From the NCBI GenBank assembly GCA_036494575.1, contig DASXOE010000053.1:1-64000 (forward strand): a stretch of 64,000 nucleotides of DNA. Direction: 5' to 3'. A model generated the notes under the pieces. That model did not search any database, was not told the DNA's origin, and worked only from the letters and a program-made list of their open reading frames with translations. Position 1 is the stretch's first letter. Every line of letters starts with the position of its first letter. The stretch comes from DASZFV01 sp036494575 (GTDB lineage: Bacteria; Myxococcota_A; Polyangia; Fen-1088). Both the position numbers and the translations under genes were made by a program. Of this stretch, positions 34,143 to 43,240 are shown piece after piece.

Positions 34143-35999
34143 TTGGTCTTGTCGTCGCTGCTCGTGCTGTCCATCGGCCTGGGCGGGGGGACGGCTATCT
34201 ACCAGTCGGCGCGCAGCATGCGGCGGGAGCTCACGACGGAGTACCAGCTCTTCGCGGAGAACCGGGCTTTTGCCCTCCGCGACAACTTCGAGATCCTGGA
34301 GGACGAGCTGGCGCGGCTGGCCGCGCAGCCGCCGACGGCGTCCGTCGGCGAGCAGGGCGAGGCCACCCCCGAGGATCTGCTCGCGGGCGAGCGGAACTCG
34401 ACCCTCTACAACACGGCCGTCCTGCTGCTCTCGGCAGAGGGCACGTGCCTGCGCTCGGTGCCAGAGCGGGCCGGGTACCGCGGGCAGCGCTTCGGCGACC
34501 GGGCCTGGTTCAAGGCCGCGCGCGATCTGCCGGCGCGACCGCTCTTTCGCACGGCCGACGAGCCGGGGCTCGGGCGCACGTTGAAGATCGTGCAGCCGCT
34601 GCGGCGCGGCGGCCGGTTCGCGGGCGCGCTCGTGGGCGTCATCGCCTTCGCCGAGGACAACGTCATCGCGCCGTCGCTCAACGACAACCTGCCGCGCGAG
34701 ACCGACGCCGTGCTCGTCGACGAGACCGGCGACGTCATCTACCCCACCGATCGGGCGCGCGCCGCCGAAGGCTCCGACTGGAGCCGCGCCATCGACCTGG
34801 CGGCCGGCGGGGGCTCGGGCACGATGACGGGGCAGGCCCACGGGCAGGAGGCGCTGTTCGCGTACTCGCCCGTCAAGGGCGGCACGAGGTTCGCCGTCGT
34901 GTTCTCGTGGCCGTGGCGCACGCTCACGGCGAACCTCAAGCAACAGGCGTTCACGCTGGGCGGGTTCTTGCTGTTCGGCCTGTTGCTGGCGGGGTTGGCG
35001 AGCATCGCGCTGTCCGCTTACCTCGCGCGGCCGCTGCAGGTGCTCGGCGAGGGCGCGACGCGCATCGCGCGAGGCGAGCGTGTGCCCGCCTCGCAGATGC
35101 CGCGGGCCGCAGGCACCGAGGAGGTCGCGGCGCTCGTGGCGGCCTTCGAGCACATGGAGACGTCGATTCAGAAGCGCGATCAGGAGCTGCGCGACGCCGC
35201 GGCGCTGCTCGAGCAGCGCGTGGCCGATCGCACGCGCGAGCTCACGGCCGCGCAGCAGGCCCTCGTCGAGGCGGAGCGCTTCGCCGCCATGGGCAAGACC
35301 TCGGCCGCCATCGCCCACGAGCTCAAGAACACGCTCAACGGCCTCGGCATGGCCGTCGAGCTCATCGTGCAAGAGCCGACCAACACGGCGCGCGTGGCCC
35401 GCCTGCACCCGCAGGTCGCGCACGAGATCGCGCGCCTGCGCGACGTCGTCGATTCGCTGCTGTCGTTCTCGCGCGTGCCGCGCATCGAGCGCGCGCGCGC
35501 CGATCTCGCGGTCGTCGTTCGCGCCGCGGGCGAGCTCCTCGCCGACCTCGTGGGCGAGCGTGGTGGCGACGTGAGCATCGACGCGCCGGCCTCGCTGCCC
35601 GCCGTGTGCGACGCGCACAAGATCCAGGGCGTGATCGTCAACCTCGTGAAGAACGCCGTCGAGGCGGGCCGGACGGTGCGCGTGCGCGCGTACGCGGCCG
35701 GCTCCGACGCCGTCATCGAGGTCGAGGACGACGGCCCTGGCCTCTCGGCGGATGCGCGCGAGCACCTGTTCGAGCCGTTCTTCACGACCAAGCCCAACGG
35801 CACGGGGCTGGGGCTTCCGACCTCGCGGCGCTACATCGAGGCGCACGGCGGCACCCTCGAGGGCGGCACCTCGGTGGCGCTGGGCGGCGCGCGCTTTCGC
35901 GTCGTGCTGCCCCGCGACGAGGGCGCCGCCGAAGGCGGCGGGGGTGGCAGGGTGGGTAGTCCGTCCCGAGGCGCCGCCGATCGGATGAGGCCCGCGTGA
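34143..35999 (+). CDS. Membrane sensor histidine kinase (dCache-like sensor, HAMP, HisKA, HATPase)
   Basis: 618-residue sensor kinase. The first membrane segment is at the very N-terminus, then a periplasmic sensor of about 230 residues with Cache features ('GQRFGDRAWFKAARDLP', 'DAVLVDETGDVIY'). A second helix ('LGGFLLFGLLLAGLASIAL', about 272-290), HAMP, a coiled coil and HisKA follow, with phospho-acceptor H392 in 'AIAHELKNTLNG'. The HATPase domain has 'NLVKNAVEAG', 'VEDDGPGLS' and 'GTGLGLPTSRRYIEAHGG'. The start is TTG 34143; no ATG or GTG is available upstream. Its stop overlaps the GTG of the response-regulator gene by 4 bases. With that regulator it probably senses a periplasmic metal or envelope signal and controls the RND operon next door. 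Confidence 0.92.
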   Translation: MVLSSLLVLSIGLGGGTAIYQSARSMRRELTTEYQLFAENRAFALRDNFEILEDELARLAAQPPTASVGEQGEATPEDLLAGERNSTLYNTAVLLLSAEGTCLRSVPERAGYRGQRFGDRAWFKAARDLPARPLFRTADEPGLGRTLKIVQPLRRGGRFAGALVGVIAFAEDNVIAPSLNDNLPRETDAVLVDETGDVIYPTDRARAAEGSDWSRAIDLAAGGGSGTMTGQAHGQEALFAYSPVKGGTRFAVVFSWPWRTLTANLKQQAFTLGGFLLFGLLLAGLASIALSAYLARPLQVLGEGATRIARGERVPASQMPRAAGTEEVAALVAAFEHMETSIQKRDQELRDAAALLEQRVADRTRELTAAQQALVEAERFAAMGKTSAAIAHELKNTLNGLGMAVELIVQEPTNTARVARLHPQVAHEIARLRDVVDSLLSFSRVPRIERARADLAVVVRAAGELLADLVGERGGDVSIDAPASLPAVCDAHKIQGVIVNLVKNAVEAGRTVRVRAYAAGSDAVIEVEDDGPGLSADAREHLFEPFFTTKPNGTGLGLPTSRRYIEAHGGTLEGGTSVALGGARFRVVLPRDEGAAEGGGGGRVGSPSRGAADRMRPA

Positions 36000-37396
36000 A
36001 GCCGACCGTCCTCGTCGTCGACGACGAGAAGACGTTCCGCATCGTCGCCGAGGAGGCGCTCTCGTCCGAGGGCTTCGCGGTCACGACGGCGGCGAGCGGT
36101 CACGCGGGCCTGGCGGCCTGGCAGCGCGAGCCGTGCGATCTCGTGATCCTCGATCGCCACCTGCCCGACACCGACGGCATCGCCGTGCTCGAGGCCATCG
36201 TGCGCGAGGCCGGCGAGCGCGGCCTCGACACCCTCGTCGTCATCGCGACGGCCTACGCGGACATCACGAGCGCCGTGCAGGCCGTCAAGCTCGGCGCCTT
36301 CGATTATCTGTCGAAGCCGCTGCAGCTCCCCGAGCTCGTCGTCACCGTGCGCAAGGCGCTCGAGGCCAAGCGCCTGCGCGCGCAGGTCCGTCAGCTCACG
36401 GGCCAGCTCGCCGGGCGCGCCGCCGCGGCGCTCGGCGCCTTCGTGGCCGGCGCGTCGCCCGCCATGGCCGCCGTCGTCGACATGGTCGACAAGGTGGCGC
36501 AGGCCACCGACACGACCGTGCTCGTGCAGGGCGAGTCGGGGACGGGCAAGGAGCACATCGCCGACCTCATTCACCGCCGGACGCCGGGGCGCCGCGACGG
36601 ACCTTTCGTCGAGATCAACTGCGCGTCGGTGCCCGAGAGCCTGCTCGAGAGCGAGCTCTTCGGTCACGAGCGCGGGGCCTTCACCGACGCCAAGGGCACG
36701 AAGCGCGGCCTCTTCGAGGAGGCCGACGGCGGCACGCTCTTCCTCGACGAGGTGGGCGAGATGCCCGTCGCGACGCAGGCCAAGCTCCTCAAGGTGCTCG
36801 AGGAGATGACGTTCCGGCGTCTGGGCGGCACCCGCGACCTCACGGTGAGCGTGCGCGTCGTGGCCGCGACGAACAAGGATCTGGCCGCCCTCGTCCAGCG
36901 CGGCGCCTTCCGCCTCGACCTCTATCACCGGCTCGACGTGTTCCACCTCCGCGTGCCGCCGCTGCGCGACCGGCGCGAGGACATCCTGCCGCTCGCGACG
37001 CACTTCCTGGCGCGCTTCGGGCCGCGCCTGCGCAAGGCGGCGGCCGGCTTCGCGCCCGAGACGGAGCGCGTCCTCCTCGCCTACGACTACCCCGGCAACG
37101 TGCGCGAGCTGCGCAACCTCGTCGAGCGGGCGGTCATCCTCTCGACAGATGCACTCATCGAGCCCAAGCACATCGTCATCAGCGGGCCGACGCTGGGAGA
37201 TGCCGGGGGCGCGGCCACGCCGGCCTTCTTCTCGGTCGAGCTGGCCGACGGGCGGCCGCCGAGCCTCGACGCCCTCGAGCGGGAATACATTGCACGCCTC
37301 TTGCAGTTCTCGGGGGGCAACAAGACACAGGTGGCGCGTCTCCTCGGCGTCTCCTACCCGACGGTGGCCAAGAAGATCTCCGACTACGGGCTCTAG
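35996..37396 (+). CDS. NtrC-family sigma-54-dependent response regulator
   Basis: 466 residues in three domains. Receiver (1-125): acidic pair in 'VLVVDDEK', phospho-acceptor D53 ('LVILDRHLP'), Lys in 'YLSKPL'. AAA+ activator domain (about 145-375): Walker A 'GESGTGKEH', sigma-54 contact loop 'GAFTDA' at 227-232 (the usual form is GAFTGA), Walker B 'GGTLFLDEVGE' and 'YPGNVRELRNLVERAVIL'. Fis-type HTH at the C-terminus ('NKTQVARLLGVSYPTVAKK'). The start is GTG 35996, overlapping the kinase stop as GTGA. The expected target is the -24/-12 promoter 112 bases downstream. Confidence 0.95.
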   Translation: MKPTVLVVDDEKTFRIVAEEALSSEGFAVTTAASGHAGLAAWQREPCDLVILDRHLPDTDGIAVLEAIVREAGERGLDTLVVIATAYADITSAVQAVKLGAFDYLSKPLQLPELVVTVRKALEAKRLRAQVRQLTGQLAGRAAAALGAFVAGASPAMAAVVDMVDKVAQATDTTVLVQGESGTGKEHIADLIHRRTPGRRDGPFVEINCASVPESLLESELFGHERGAFTDAKGTKRGLFEEADGGTLFLDEVGEMPVATQAKLLKVLEEMTFRRLGGTRDLTVSVRVVAATNKDLAALVQRGAFRLDLYHRLDVFHLRVPPLRDRREDILPLATHFLARFGPRLRKAAAGFAPETERVLLAYDYPGNVRELRNLVERAVILSTDALIEPKHIVISGPTLGDAGGAATPAFFSVELADGRPPSLDALEREYIARLLQFSGGNKTQVARLLGVSYPTVAKKISDYGL

Positions 37397-37418
37397 GGGT
37401 CGCTGGGACTTCCCGACT

Positions 37419-37450
37419 GAAAGATTCTTCTAGGTAGTCGAAAGTTTCTT
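37419..37450. promoter_or_regulatory. Candidate upstream activator sites for the NtrC-type regulator
   Basis: GAAAGATTCTT (37419-37429) and GAAAGTTTCTT (37440-37450) are two direct copies whose starts are 21 bases apart, two helical turns. The second contains the perfect palindrome GAAAGTTTC. They lie about 60-90 bases upstream of the -24 element, the usual place for sigma-54 enhancer sites. They are AT-rich relative to everything around them. Confidence 0.6.
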
Positions 37451-37506
37451 GGGGGGAACGCCGAGGTCAAGGGGGCGTCAGCGCCCGGTTTCCAGCCCGT
37501 CAACGG

Positions 37507-37522
37507 CGGCACGAAGGTTGCT
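37507..37522 (+). promoter_or_regulatory. Sigma-54 (-24/-12) promoter of the RND efflux operon
   Basis: CGGCAC-GAAGG-TTGCT matches the consensus TGGCAC-N5-TTGCW at all but the first base. GG is at 37508-37509 and GC at 37520-37521, the required 12-base step. Transcription would start near 37532, about 10 bases before the pump's ATG at 37543. Confidence 0.7.
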
Positions 37523-37542
37523 GCCGGGGACGTCGGGTCTCC

Positions 37543-40500
37543 ATGCTCAATCGACTCATCGACTTCGCCGTCCACAAGCGCGCGTTCACGCTGCTCGCGA
37601 CGCTGGCCTTCGGCGTCTTCGGGATCTTCACCTTCACGAAGCTGAAGATCGAGGCCTTCCCGGACGTCACGAACGTCCAGGTCATGATCATCACGCTCTA
37701 CCCGGGCCAGGCGGCCGAGGAGGTGGAGAAGCAGGTCACCATCCCGGTCGAGCGCGCGCTCACGGGCACGCCGCGCGTCCTCATCCAGCGGTCCATCACG
37801 TCGTTCGGACTGTCGCAGGTCGTCCTCACCTTCGAGGACGACGTCGACATCTACTGGGCGCGCCAGCAGGTCGCGGAGCGCCTGCCGGACGCCGACGTGC
37901 CGCAAGGCATCGAGCCGCACCTCGGCCCGAACGACACGCCCGTGGGGCAGGTTTACCAGTACACGCTCGAGAGCGACCACCACAGCCCGAGCGAGCTGCG
38001 CAGCTGGCAGGACTGGGTCGTCTCGAAGCAGCTCATGCGCGCGGCCGGCGTCGCGGACGTCGTGAGCTTCGGCGGCTTCCAGAAGGAGTACCACGTCCTC
38101 GCCGACCCCTCGCTGCTGCGCAACAACGGCCTCGGGCTGCGCGACCTCATCGACGCCGTGAGCGGCTCGAATGGCGCGACCTCGGGCGGGTATCTCGCCC
38201 ACGGCGAGTCGGAGTTCGTCGTGCGCGGACGCGGGTACCTGCGCACCGCGCGCGACATCGAGAACACCGTGATCCGCGCGCAAAACGGCACGCCCGTGCT
38301 CGTGCGCAACGTCGCCAAGGTCGTCGAGGCGTTCACGCCCCGCCGGGGTGCCGTGGCGCGCGGCGCCGCCATCGACTCCATCGAGGGCACGATCCTCCTA
38401 CGCCGCGGCGAAAACCCGAAGGATGTCCTCGACGGCGTCCACGCGGCCGTCGATCGCATCAACAAGGACATCCTGCCGCCCGGCATGAAGATCGTGCCGT
38501 TCTATGACCGCACGCACCTCGTCGACACGACGCTCAAGACCGTCTCGCACAACATGCTCGAGGGCGTGCTCCTCGTCTCCGCCGTGCTCTGGCTGTTCCT
38601 TCGCGCGTTCTCGGGCTCGTTTGCGGTCGCCCTCACGATGCCGCTCGCGCTCTTAACGGCCTTCGTGGGCCTGCACTACGCGGGCGTGCCCGCCAACCTC
38701 CTGTCGATGGGCGCGGTCGACTTCGGCATCCTGCTCGACGGCGCCGTCATCCTCGTCGAGAACGCCTACCGCCACCTCGCCGAGGAGCAGCCGCCGCCGC
38801 AGTACGTCCCCGACGTCGTCGCGCGCGCCGCCAAGGAGGTCGTGCGGCCGACGCTGTTCTCGATGTCGATCATCGGGGCCGCCATGATGCCCATCTTCAC
38901 GCTCGAGCGCGTCGAGGGGCGCATCTTCCGGCCCGTGGCTCTCACCTACGCGTTCGCGCTCATCGGAGCCCTCTTCTTCACGATGACGGCCGTGCCCGCG
39001 CTCACGACGGTGCTGCTCAAGAACCGGAAGGTCGACGAGAAGGAGCCGGGCTTCCTCATTTGGCTGCGCAAGCACTACCTCTCGGCGCTGCGGGTCGCGC
39101 TGCGGCACTCGTGGGCGCCGCCGCTCGTGGGCGTCGCGCTGCTCGCGGGCGCCGTCTCGCTGTTGCCCAAGCTCGGCGCCGAGTTCTTGCCGCAGATGAA
39201 CGAAGGCGACATCCACGTCACCGTGACGATGCCGAGCGCCGTGTCGCTCCAGCGGGGGGCCGAGGTGCTCCGCGACACGCGCCTCGACCTGCTCAAGTTC
39301 CCCGAGGTCAAGGACAACCTCACCGAGCAGGGCCACCCCGAGGACGGCACGGACGACGAGGCGCCCAACCAGGCCGAGACGTTCGTGATCATGAAGCCCG
39401 AGTCGGAGTGGCCGAAGGGCGACAAGCACCGCGACAAGGAACAAATCGTCGACGCCATGCGCGCGACCCTCGAGAAACGTCCGGGCGTGGTCTACAACTT
39501 CAGCCAGCCCATCAAGGACCGCGTCGAAGAATCGATCTCGGGCATCCGGGGCCAGGTCGTCGTCAAGATCTACGGCGACGATCTCAACCTCATGCACGAG
39601 AAGCTCGAGGAGGTCGAGCGCATCCTCTCCTCGATGCGCGGCGGGCGCGACATCGAGATCTACCGCGCCGGCAACGCGCAACACATCGTCGCCGACGTCG
39701 ACCGCGACGCCGCCTCGCGCTACGGCATCCCCGTGCGCGACGTCGAGGACGCGCTCGAGACGGGATACGGTGGCCGCGTCGCGACGAGCATGTGGGAGGG
39801 CGAGCGTCGCGTCGACGTGCGCGTCAAGCTGCCCGTCGCAGCCGAAGGCGACGCCTCGACGGTAGGTCGCCTCGAGGTCCCCGTAGACAAGACCCGCATC
39901 CCGCTGTCGGCGCTCGCGAAGATCCACGTCGACCGCGGCCGCACGCAGATCAACCGAGAGCAGGGCGGACGCTTCCTCGCCATCAAGTGCAACATCGAGG
40001 GCCGCGACATGGGCTCCTTCGTCGACGAGGCCCAGGCGCGCGTCAAGAAGGAGGTCAAGCTCGACGAGGGCTATTACATGACCTGGGGCGGCGAGTTCGA
40101 GAACCAGCGGCGCGCCATGAAGCGCCTCAGCGTGATCGTCCCCATCTCGATCCTCGCGATCTTCGCGCTGCTCTACATGACGTTCCAGGCGGCCCTGCCG
40201 GCCCTCGTCGTCCTGTCGGTGGTGCCGTTCGCGACGGTGGGCGGCGTCTTCGCGCTCTACCTCACGCACACGCCGCTGTCGGTGTCGGCGGCCGTGGGGT
40301 TCATCACGCTCTTCGGCGTCGCCGTCATGGACGGCGTCTTGCTCATCACCTACGCGCGGCAGGCGCGCGAGCGCACGCCCGACAGCGAGGAGGCCATCCT
40401 CGACGCTGTCGCGCAGCGCCTGCGGCCCGTGCTCATGACGGCGCTGCTCGCGTCGCTCGGCCTGCTGCCGGCCGCCATGTCGCACGCCATCGGCTCGGAC

Positions 40501-40650
40501 ACCCAGCGGCCGTTCGCGATCGTCATCATCGGCGGCCTCATCTCTTCGACGCTGCTCACGATGTTGCTGCTCCCGACGCTCTACAAGCTGGTCGAGGGCT
40601 GGTTCGGCGGCGGCAGCTGGCGGCGCCTCCAGAACAGGATGTCGCGATGA
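37543..40650 (+). CDS. Heavy-metal RND efflux pump (CzcA-like)
   Basis: 1035-residue inner-membrane proton/metal antiporter of the HME-RND family. Twelve membrane helices in the usual 1+5+1+5 pattern surround two large periplasmic domains. Helix 4 carries 'DFGILLDGAVILVEN', whose Asp-Asp-Glu pattern matches the divalent-cation (Zn/Co/Cd/Ni-type) HME pumps rather than the Cu/Ag CusA type. Other landmarks: 'IEAFPDVTNVQVMI' near the N-terminus and 'GAEFLPQMNEGDIHVTVTMP' in the second half. It is the first gene of a three-gene efflux operon, preceded by a sigma-54 promoter, and its stop overlaps the channel gene as ATGA. The exact metal is not proven. Confidence 0.93.
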   Translation: MLNRLIDFAVHKRAFTLLATLAFGVFGIFTFTKLKIEAFPDVTNVQVMIITLYPGQAAEEVEKQVTIPVERALTGTPRVLIQRSITSFGLSQVVLTFEDDVDIYWARQQVAERLPDADVPQGIEPHLGPNDTPVGQVYQYTLESDHHSPSELRSWQDWVVSKQLMRAAGVADVVSFGGFQKEYHVLADPSLLRNNGLGLRDLIDAVSGSNGATSGGYLAHGESEFVVRGRGYLRTARDIENTVIRAQNGTPVLVRNVAKVVEAFTPRRGAVARGAAIDSIEGTILLRRGENPKDVLDGVHAAVDRINKDILPPGMKIVPFYDRTHLVDTTLKTVSHNMLEGVLLVSAVLWLFLRAFSGSFAVALTMPLALLTAFVGLHYAGVPANLLSMGAVDFGILLDGAVILVENAYRHLAEEQPPPQYVPDVVARAAKEVVRPTLFSMSIIGAAMMPIFTLERVEGRIFRPVALTYAFALIGALFFTMTAVPALTTVLLKNRKVDEKEPGFLIWLRKHYLSALRVALRHSWAPPLVGVALLAGAVSLLPKLGAEFLPQMNEGDIHVTVTMPSAVSLQRGAEVLRDTRLDLLKFPEVKDNLTEQGHPEDGTDDEAPNQAETFVIMKPESEWPKGDKHRDKEQIVDAMRATLEKRPGVVYNFSQPIKDRVEESISGIRGQVVVKIYGDDLNLMHEKLEEVERILSSMRGGRDIEIYRAGNAQHIVADVDRDAASRYGIPVRDVEDALETGYGGRVATSMWEGERRVDVRVKLPVAAEGDASTVGRLEVPVDKTRIPLSALAKIHVDRGRTQINREQGGRFLAIKCNIEGRDMGSFVDEAQARVKKEVKLDEGYYMTWGGEFENQRRAMKRLSVIVPISILAIFALLYMTFQAALPALVVLSVVPFATVGGVFALYLTHTPLSVSAAVGFITLFGVAVMDGVLLITYARQARERTPDSEEAILDAVAQRLRPVLMTALLASLGLLPAAMSHAIGSDTQRPFAIVIIGGLISSTLLTMLLLPTLYKLVEGWFGGGSWRRLQNRMSR

Positions 40651-42029
40651 CGAAGCGGCCGCGCCGCGCCGCCGCGCTCGTCGTCGTCGTCGTCGCGCTC
40701 ATCGGGGCGCCGTTCGCGGCGCGCGCCGAGGGCCTGACCCAGGAGGACGCCGTCGCGATCGCCCTCAAGCGCAACCGCGACGCCATCGCGGCGCGCCTCG
40801 AGATCGCGGGCGCCGAGCTCGACGTCGTCGCGGCGCGCGTCTACCCGAACCCGACGTTGTCGTACGGGATCGGCGACCTCGTGCTCGGGAAGGGCAATCC
40901 ACAGGTCGATCCCGTGACCAAGGTTCCCCAGGCGAGCCCGACCTTCTTGAGTCAGACCGTCCAGTCGGTGGGCGTGACGCAGGTGCTCGACATCTGGTCG
41001 AAGCGAGGCGCGCGCTCACGCGTCGCCGAGGAGAGCGTGGCGAAGCGGCGCCTGCTCACCGAGGACGCCTTGCGCGAAATCTCCTACGCCGTGCGCTCGG
41101 CCTTCGCCGACGTGTCGCGCGAGCAGAGCGAGCTCGCGCTGGCCCGCGAGGTGGCGGCGCGCTACGCCGACACCGTGCGCCTGTCGCAGTCCCGCTTCCG
41201 CGCCGGCGACATCTCCGAGGCCGAGCTGCGCAAGATCGAGCTCGAGGGAATGCGCTACCAGAACGCCGTCGTCGACGCCGTCATGGAGTGGGATGTGAGC
41301 CGGCAAAAGCTCGCGGTCCTCATGGGGCTCGCGTCGGAGCGCGAGCTGCCCGAGCAGGTTGCCGACCCCGACCGCCGGCCGACCTTCGATGCCGCCCGCC
41401 TCGCGGGTGACGCGCTCGAGCGGCGGCCCGACCTGCGCGCAGCGGGCGCCGCGCGCACCGTCGCCGAGGCCGAGCTCGGAGCCGCCCACCGCGAGGTCTA
41501 CCCAGACTTCGAGGTTGGCGCGAGCTACAACCACAGCGACTTCACGGTCTCGGGCGACAACCCCAACACGCTCGGGCTGAGCGTCGCGCTGCCGCTGCCC
41601 CTCTTCGATCGCAACAAGGCCGGCATCGGCCGCGCCGAGCTCGACATCCGCCGCGCCGACAACGACCGCGAGCGCCTGCGCCTCGCCGTCGAGCACGACG
41701 TCCTCGAGGCGGTGCGGAAGGCCGCGCGCGCGCAGGAGCTGCTGCAGATCTTCGAGGGCAACGGCAGGGGCGGCTCCGCGACGTCGACGCCCGTGCCGGC
41801 GCCGCTCGCGACGACGGCGACGCACGACACGGGCGGGATGCTCAAGCGCGCCGAGATCGCGCTCGGCGTCGCCGAGAAATCCTACAAGGCTGGCGCCGCC
41901 TCGCTGCTCGACTTGCTCGAGGCGCAGCGCACGTTCCTCGACACGCGCGCGCAGTACCTGCGCGTCATCTACGATTTCCGTCAGGCCGCCATCGACGTGA
42001 CCCACGCCGTGGGAGAGGGAACCCCGTGA
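40647..42029 (+). CDS. TolC-family outer-membrane efflux channel (CzcC-like)
   Basis: 460-residue outer-membrane factor of the RND system. Signal peptide (about 1-27, '...VVVALIGAPFAARAEG'), then the two TolC-type halves: 'LTQEDAVAIALKRN' and 'VYPNPTLSYGIGD' at the start, 'RRPDLRAAGAARTVAEAELG' and 'VYPDFEVGASY' at the start of the second half, and long coiled helices between. 'SYKAGAASLLDLLEAQRTFL' near the C-terminus is typical of CzcC proteins. It starts at ATG 40647 inside the pump's stop (ATGA) and ends overlapping the adaptor's GTG. Confidence 0.93.
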   Translation: MTKRPRRAAALVVVVVALIGAPFAARAEGLTQEDAVAIALKRNRDAIAARLEIAGAELDVVAARVYPNPTLSYGIGDLVLGKGNPQVDPVTKVPQASPTFLSQTVQSVGVTQVLDIWSKRGARSRVAEESVAKRRLLTEDALREISYAVRSAFADVSREQSELALAREVAARYADTVRLSQSRFRAGDISEAELRKIELEGMRYQNAVVDAVMEWDVSRQKLAVLMGLASERELPEQVADPDRRPTFDAARLAGDALERRPDLRAAGAARTVAEAELGAAHREVYPDFEVGASYNHSDFTVSGDNPNTLGLSVALPLPLFDRNKAGIGRAELDIRRADNDRERLRLAVEHDVLEAVRKAARAQELLQIFEGNGRGGSATSTPVPAPLATTATHDTGGMLKRAEIALGVAEKSYKAGAASLLDLLEAQRTFLDTRAQYLRVIYDFRQAAIDVTHAVGEGTP

Positions 42030-43174
42030 TGCCATTGCGAACAGCCACCGTCGCCACCGTCTCGGCCGCCTGCTGGTTGGCGCTCGCGCCCGCCTGCTCG
42101 AAAGGGCACGGCGAGGAGAGCGCCGAGAAATCCGAGAACGGGGGCGAGGGCACGCGGGACTTCGTGCGCTTCAACCCGGGCAGCGCGCCGCTCGACTTCA
42201 TCAAGGTCGAGACGGTGGTTGAGACGGCGGGCGCGACGTCGGCGACCTTGCCGGGCCGCGTGACCTTCGACGAGGACCACACGCAGCGCGTGTCCTCACC
42301 CATCGACGGGCGCGCCGTGTCTATCCTCGTCGAGCTGGGCGACAGGGTCCACGCCGGCCAGCCGCTCATCGAGCTGTCGTCGCCCAACGTGGGTCAGCTC
42401 CAGGCCGACGCGCAGAAGGCCACGTCGGACCTCGTGCTCGCCGAGAAGGCCACGGAGCGCGTCCACAAGCTGCAGGTCGAGGGCGCCGTCGCCGAGAAGG
42501 ACGTCGCGCAGGCCGAGAACGACTATCGCAAGGCCAGGTCCGATTCGGCGCGGACGACGGCCCAGCTCAAGTCGCTCGGCGTGTCGGCCTCGGACCCCGC
42601 CGTCAAGGTTGCGCTGCGCGCGCAGATCGGCGGGATCGTCGTCGAGCGCAACGTTCTCGTCGGGCAGGAAGTCCGCGCGGATCAGGCGGCGCCGCTCATC
42701 ACGGTCAGCAGCCTCGACGCCGTGTGGGTGCAGGCCGACGCCTACGAGCAGGACCTCTCGCTCGTGGCCGAGGGCGACGCCGTCACGATCCACGTGCCCG
42801 CTTACCCCTCCGAAACCTTCGCCGGCAAGGTGGGCCACATCGGCGACACCGTCGATCCGACGTCGCGCACGGTGAAGATCCGGTGCTTGGCCGACAACAA
42901 GGCCCACCGCCTCAAGCCCGAGATGTTCGCCAAGGTCGACGTGCTCAACGCCGCGGGCCACAAGCTCATGCTCGTGCCCGCGCAGGCCGTGCTCAACGAC
43001 GGCGACAAGTCGATCGTCATCGTCGCGAGCGAAGGCAACGTCTTCCGCGCGCGGCGCGTCGAGGTCGGTCCCGAGATAGACGGCAAGGTGCGGGTGCTGT
43101 CGGGCCTCCGCCCCGGCGAGAGGATCGTCACCGACGGCGCGATCTTCATGAAGCGCGAGATCGACGCCCAGTAG
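42026..43174 (+). CDS. Periplasmic adaptor (membrane fusion) subunit of RND efflux, CzcB-like
   Basis: 382-residue adaptor linking pump and channel. N-terminal signal with a possible lipid-attachment Cys ('LALAPACSKGHGEE', a weak lipobox), a lipoyl-like half ('SPIDGRAVSILVELGDRVHA'), a helical hairpin ('ELSSPNVGQLQADAQKATSD' onward), the second lipoyl half ('LRAQIGGIVVERNVLVGQEV') and beta-barrel domains ending 'LSGLRPGERIVTDGAIFMK'. GTG 42026 overlaps the channel stop; ATG 42029 is an equally possible start. No long His-rich metal-binding N-terminus is seen. Last gene of the efflux operon. Confidence 0.92.
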   Translation: MMPLRTATVATVSAACWLALAPACSKGHGEESAEKSENGGEGTRDFVRFNPGSAPLDFIKVETVVETAGATSATLPGRVTFDEDHTQRVSSPIDGRAVSILVELGDRVHAGQPLIELSSPNVGQLQADAQKATSDLVLAEKATERVHKLQVEGAVAEKDVAQAENDYRKARSDSARTTAQLKSLGVSASDPAVKVALRAQIGGIVVERNVLVGQEVRADQAAPLITVSSLDAVWVQADAYEQDLSLVAEGDAVTIHVPAYPSETFAGKVGHIGDTVDPTSRTVKIRCLADNKAHRLKPEMFAKVDVLNAAGHKLMLVPAQAVLNDGDKSIVIVASEGNVFRARRVEVGPEIDGKVRVLSGLRPGERIVTDGAIFMKREIDAQ

Positions 43175-43240
43175 CGCCCGCCGCGCGGCCGGGGCCTGCG
43201 CGCGCCGCAACTTGGTTCGGCCCTTGCAGTCCCATGGGGA

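Noticed and set aside
38653..40485. 610-residue open frame opposite the RND pump gene
   Set aside because: Antisense shadow with low-complexity charged sequence; the plus strand encodes a full-length pump.
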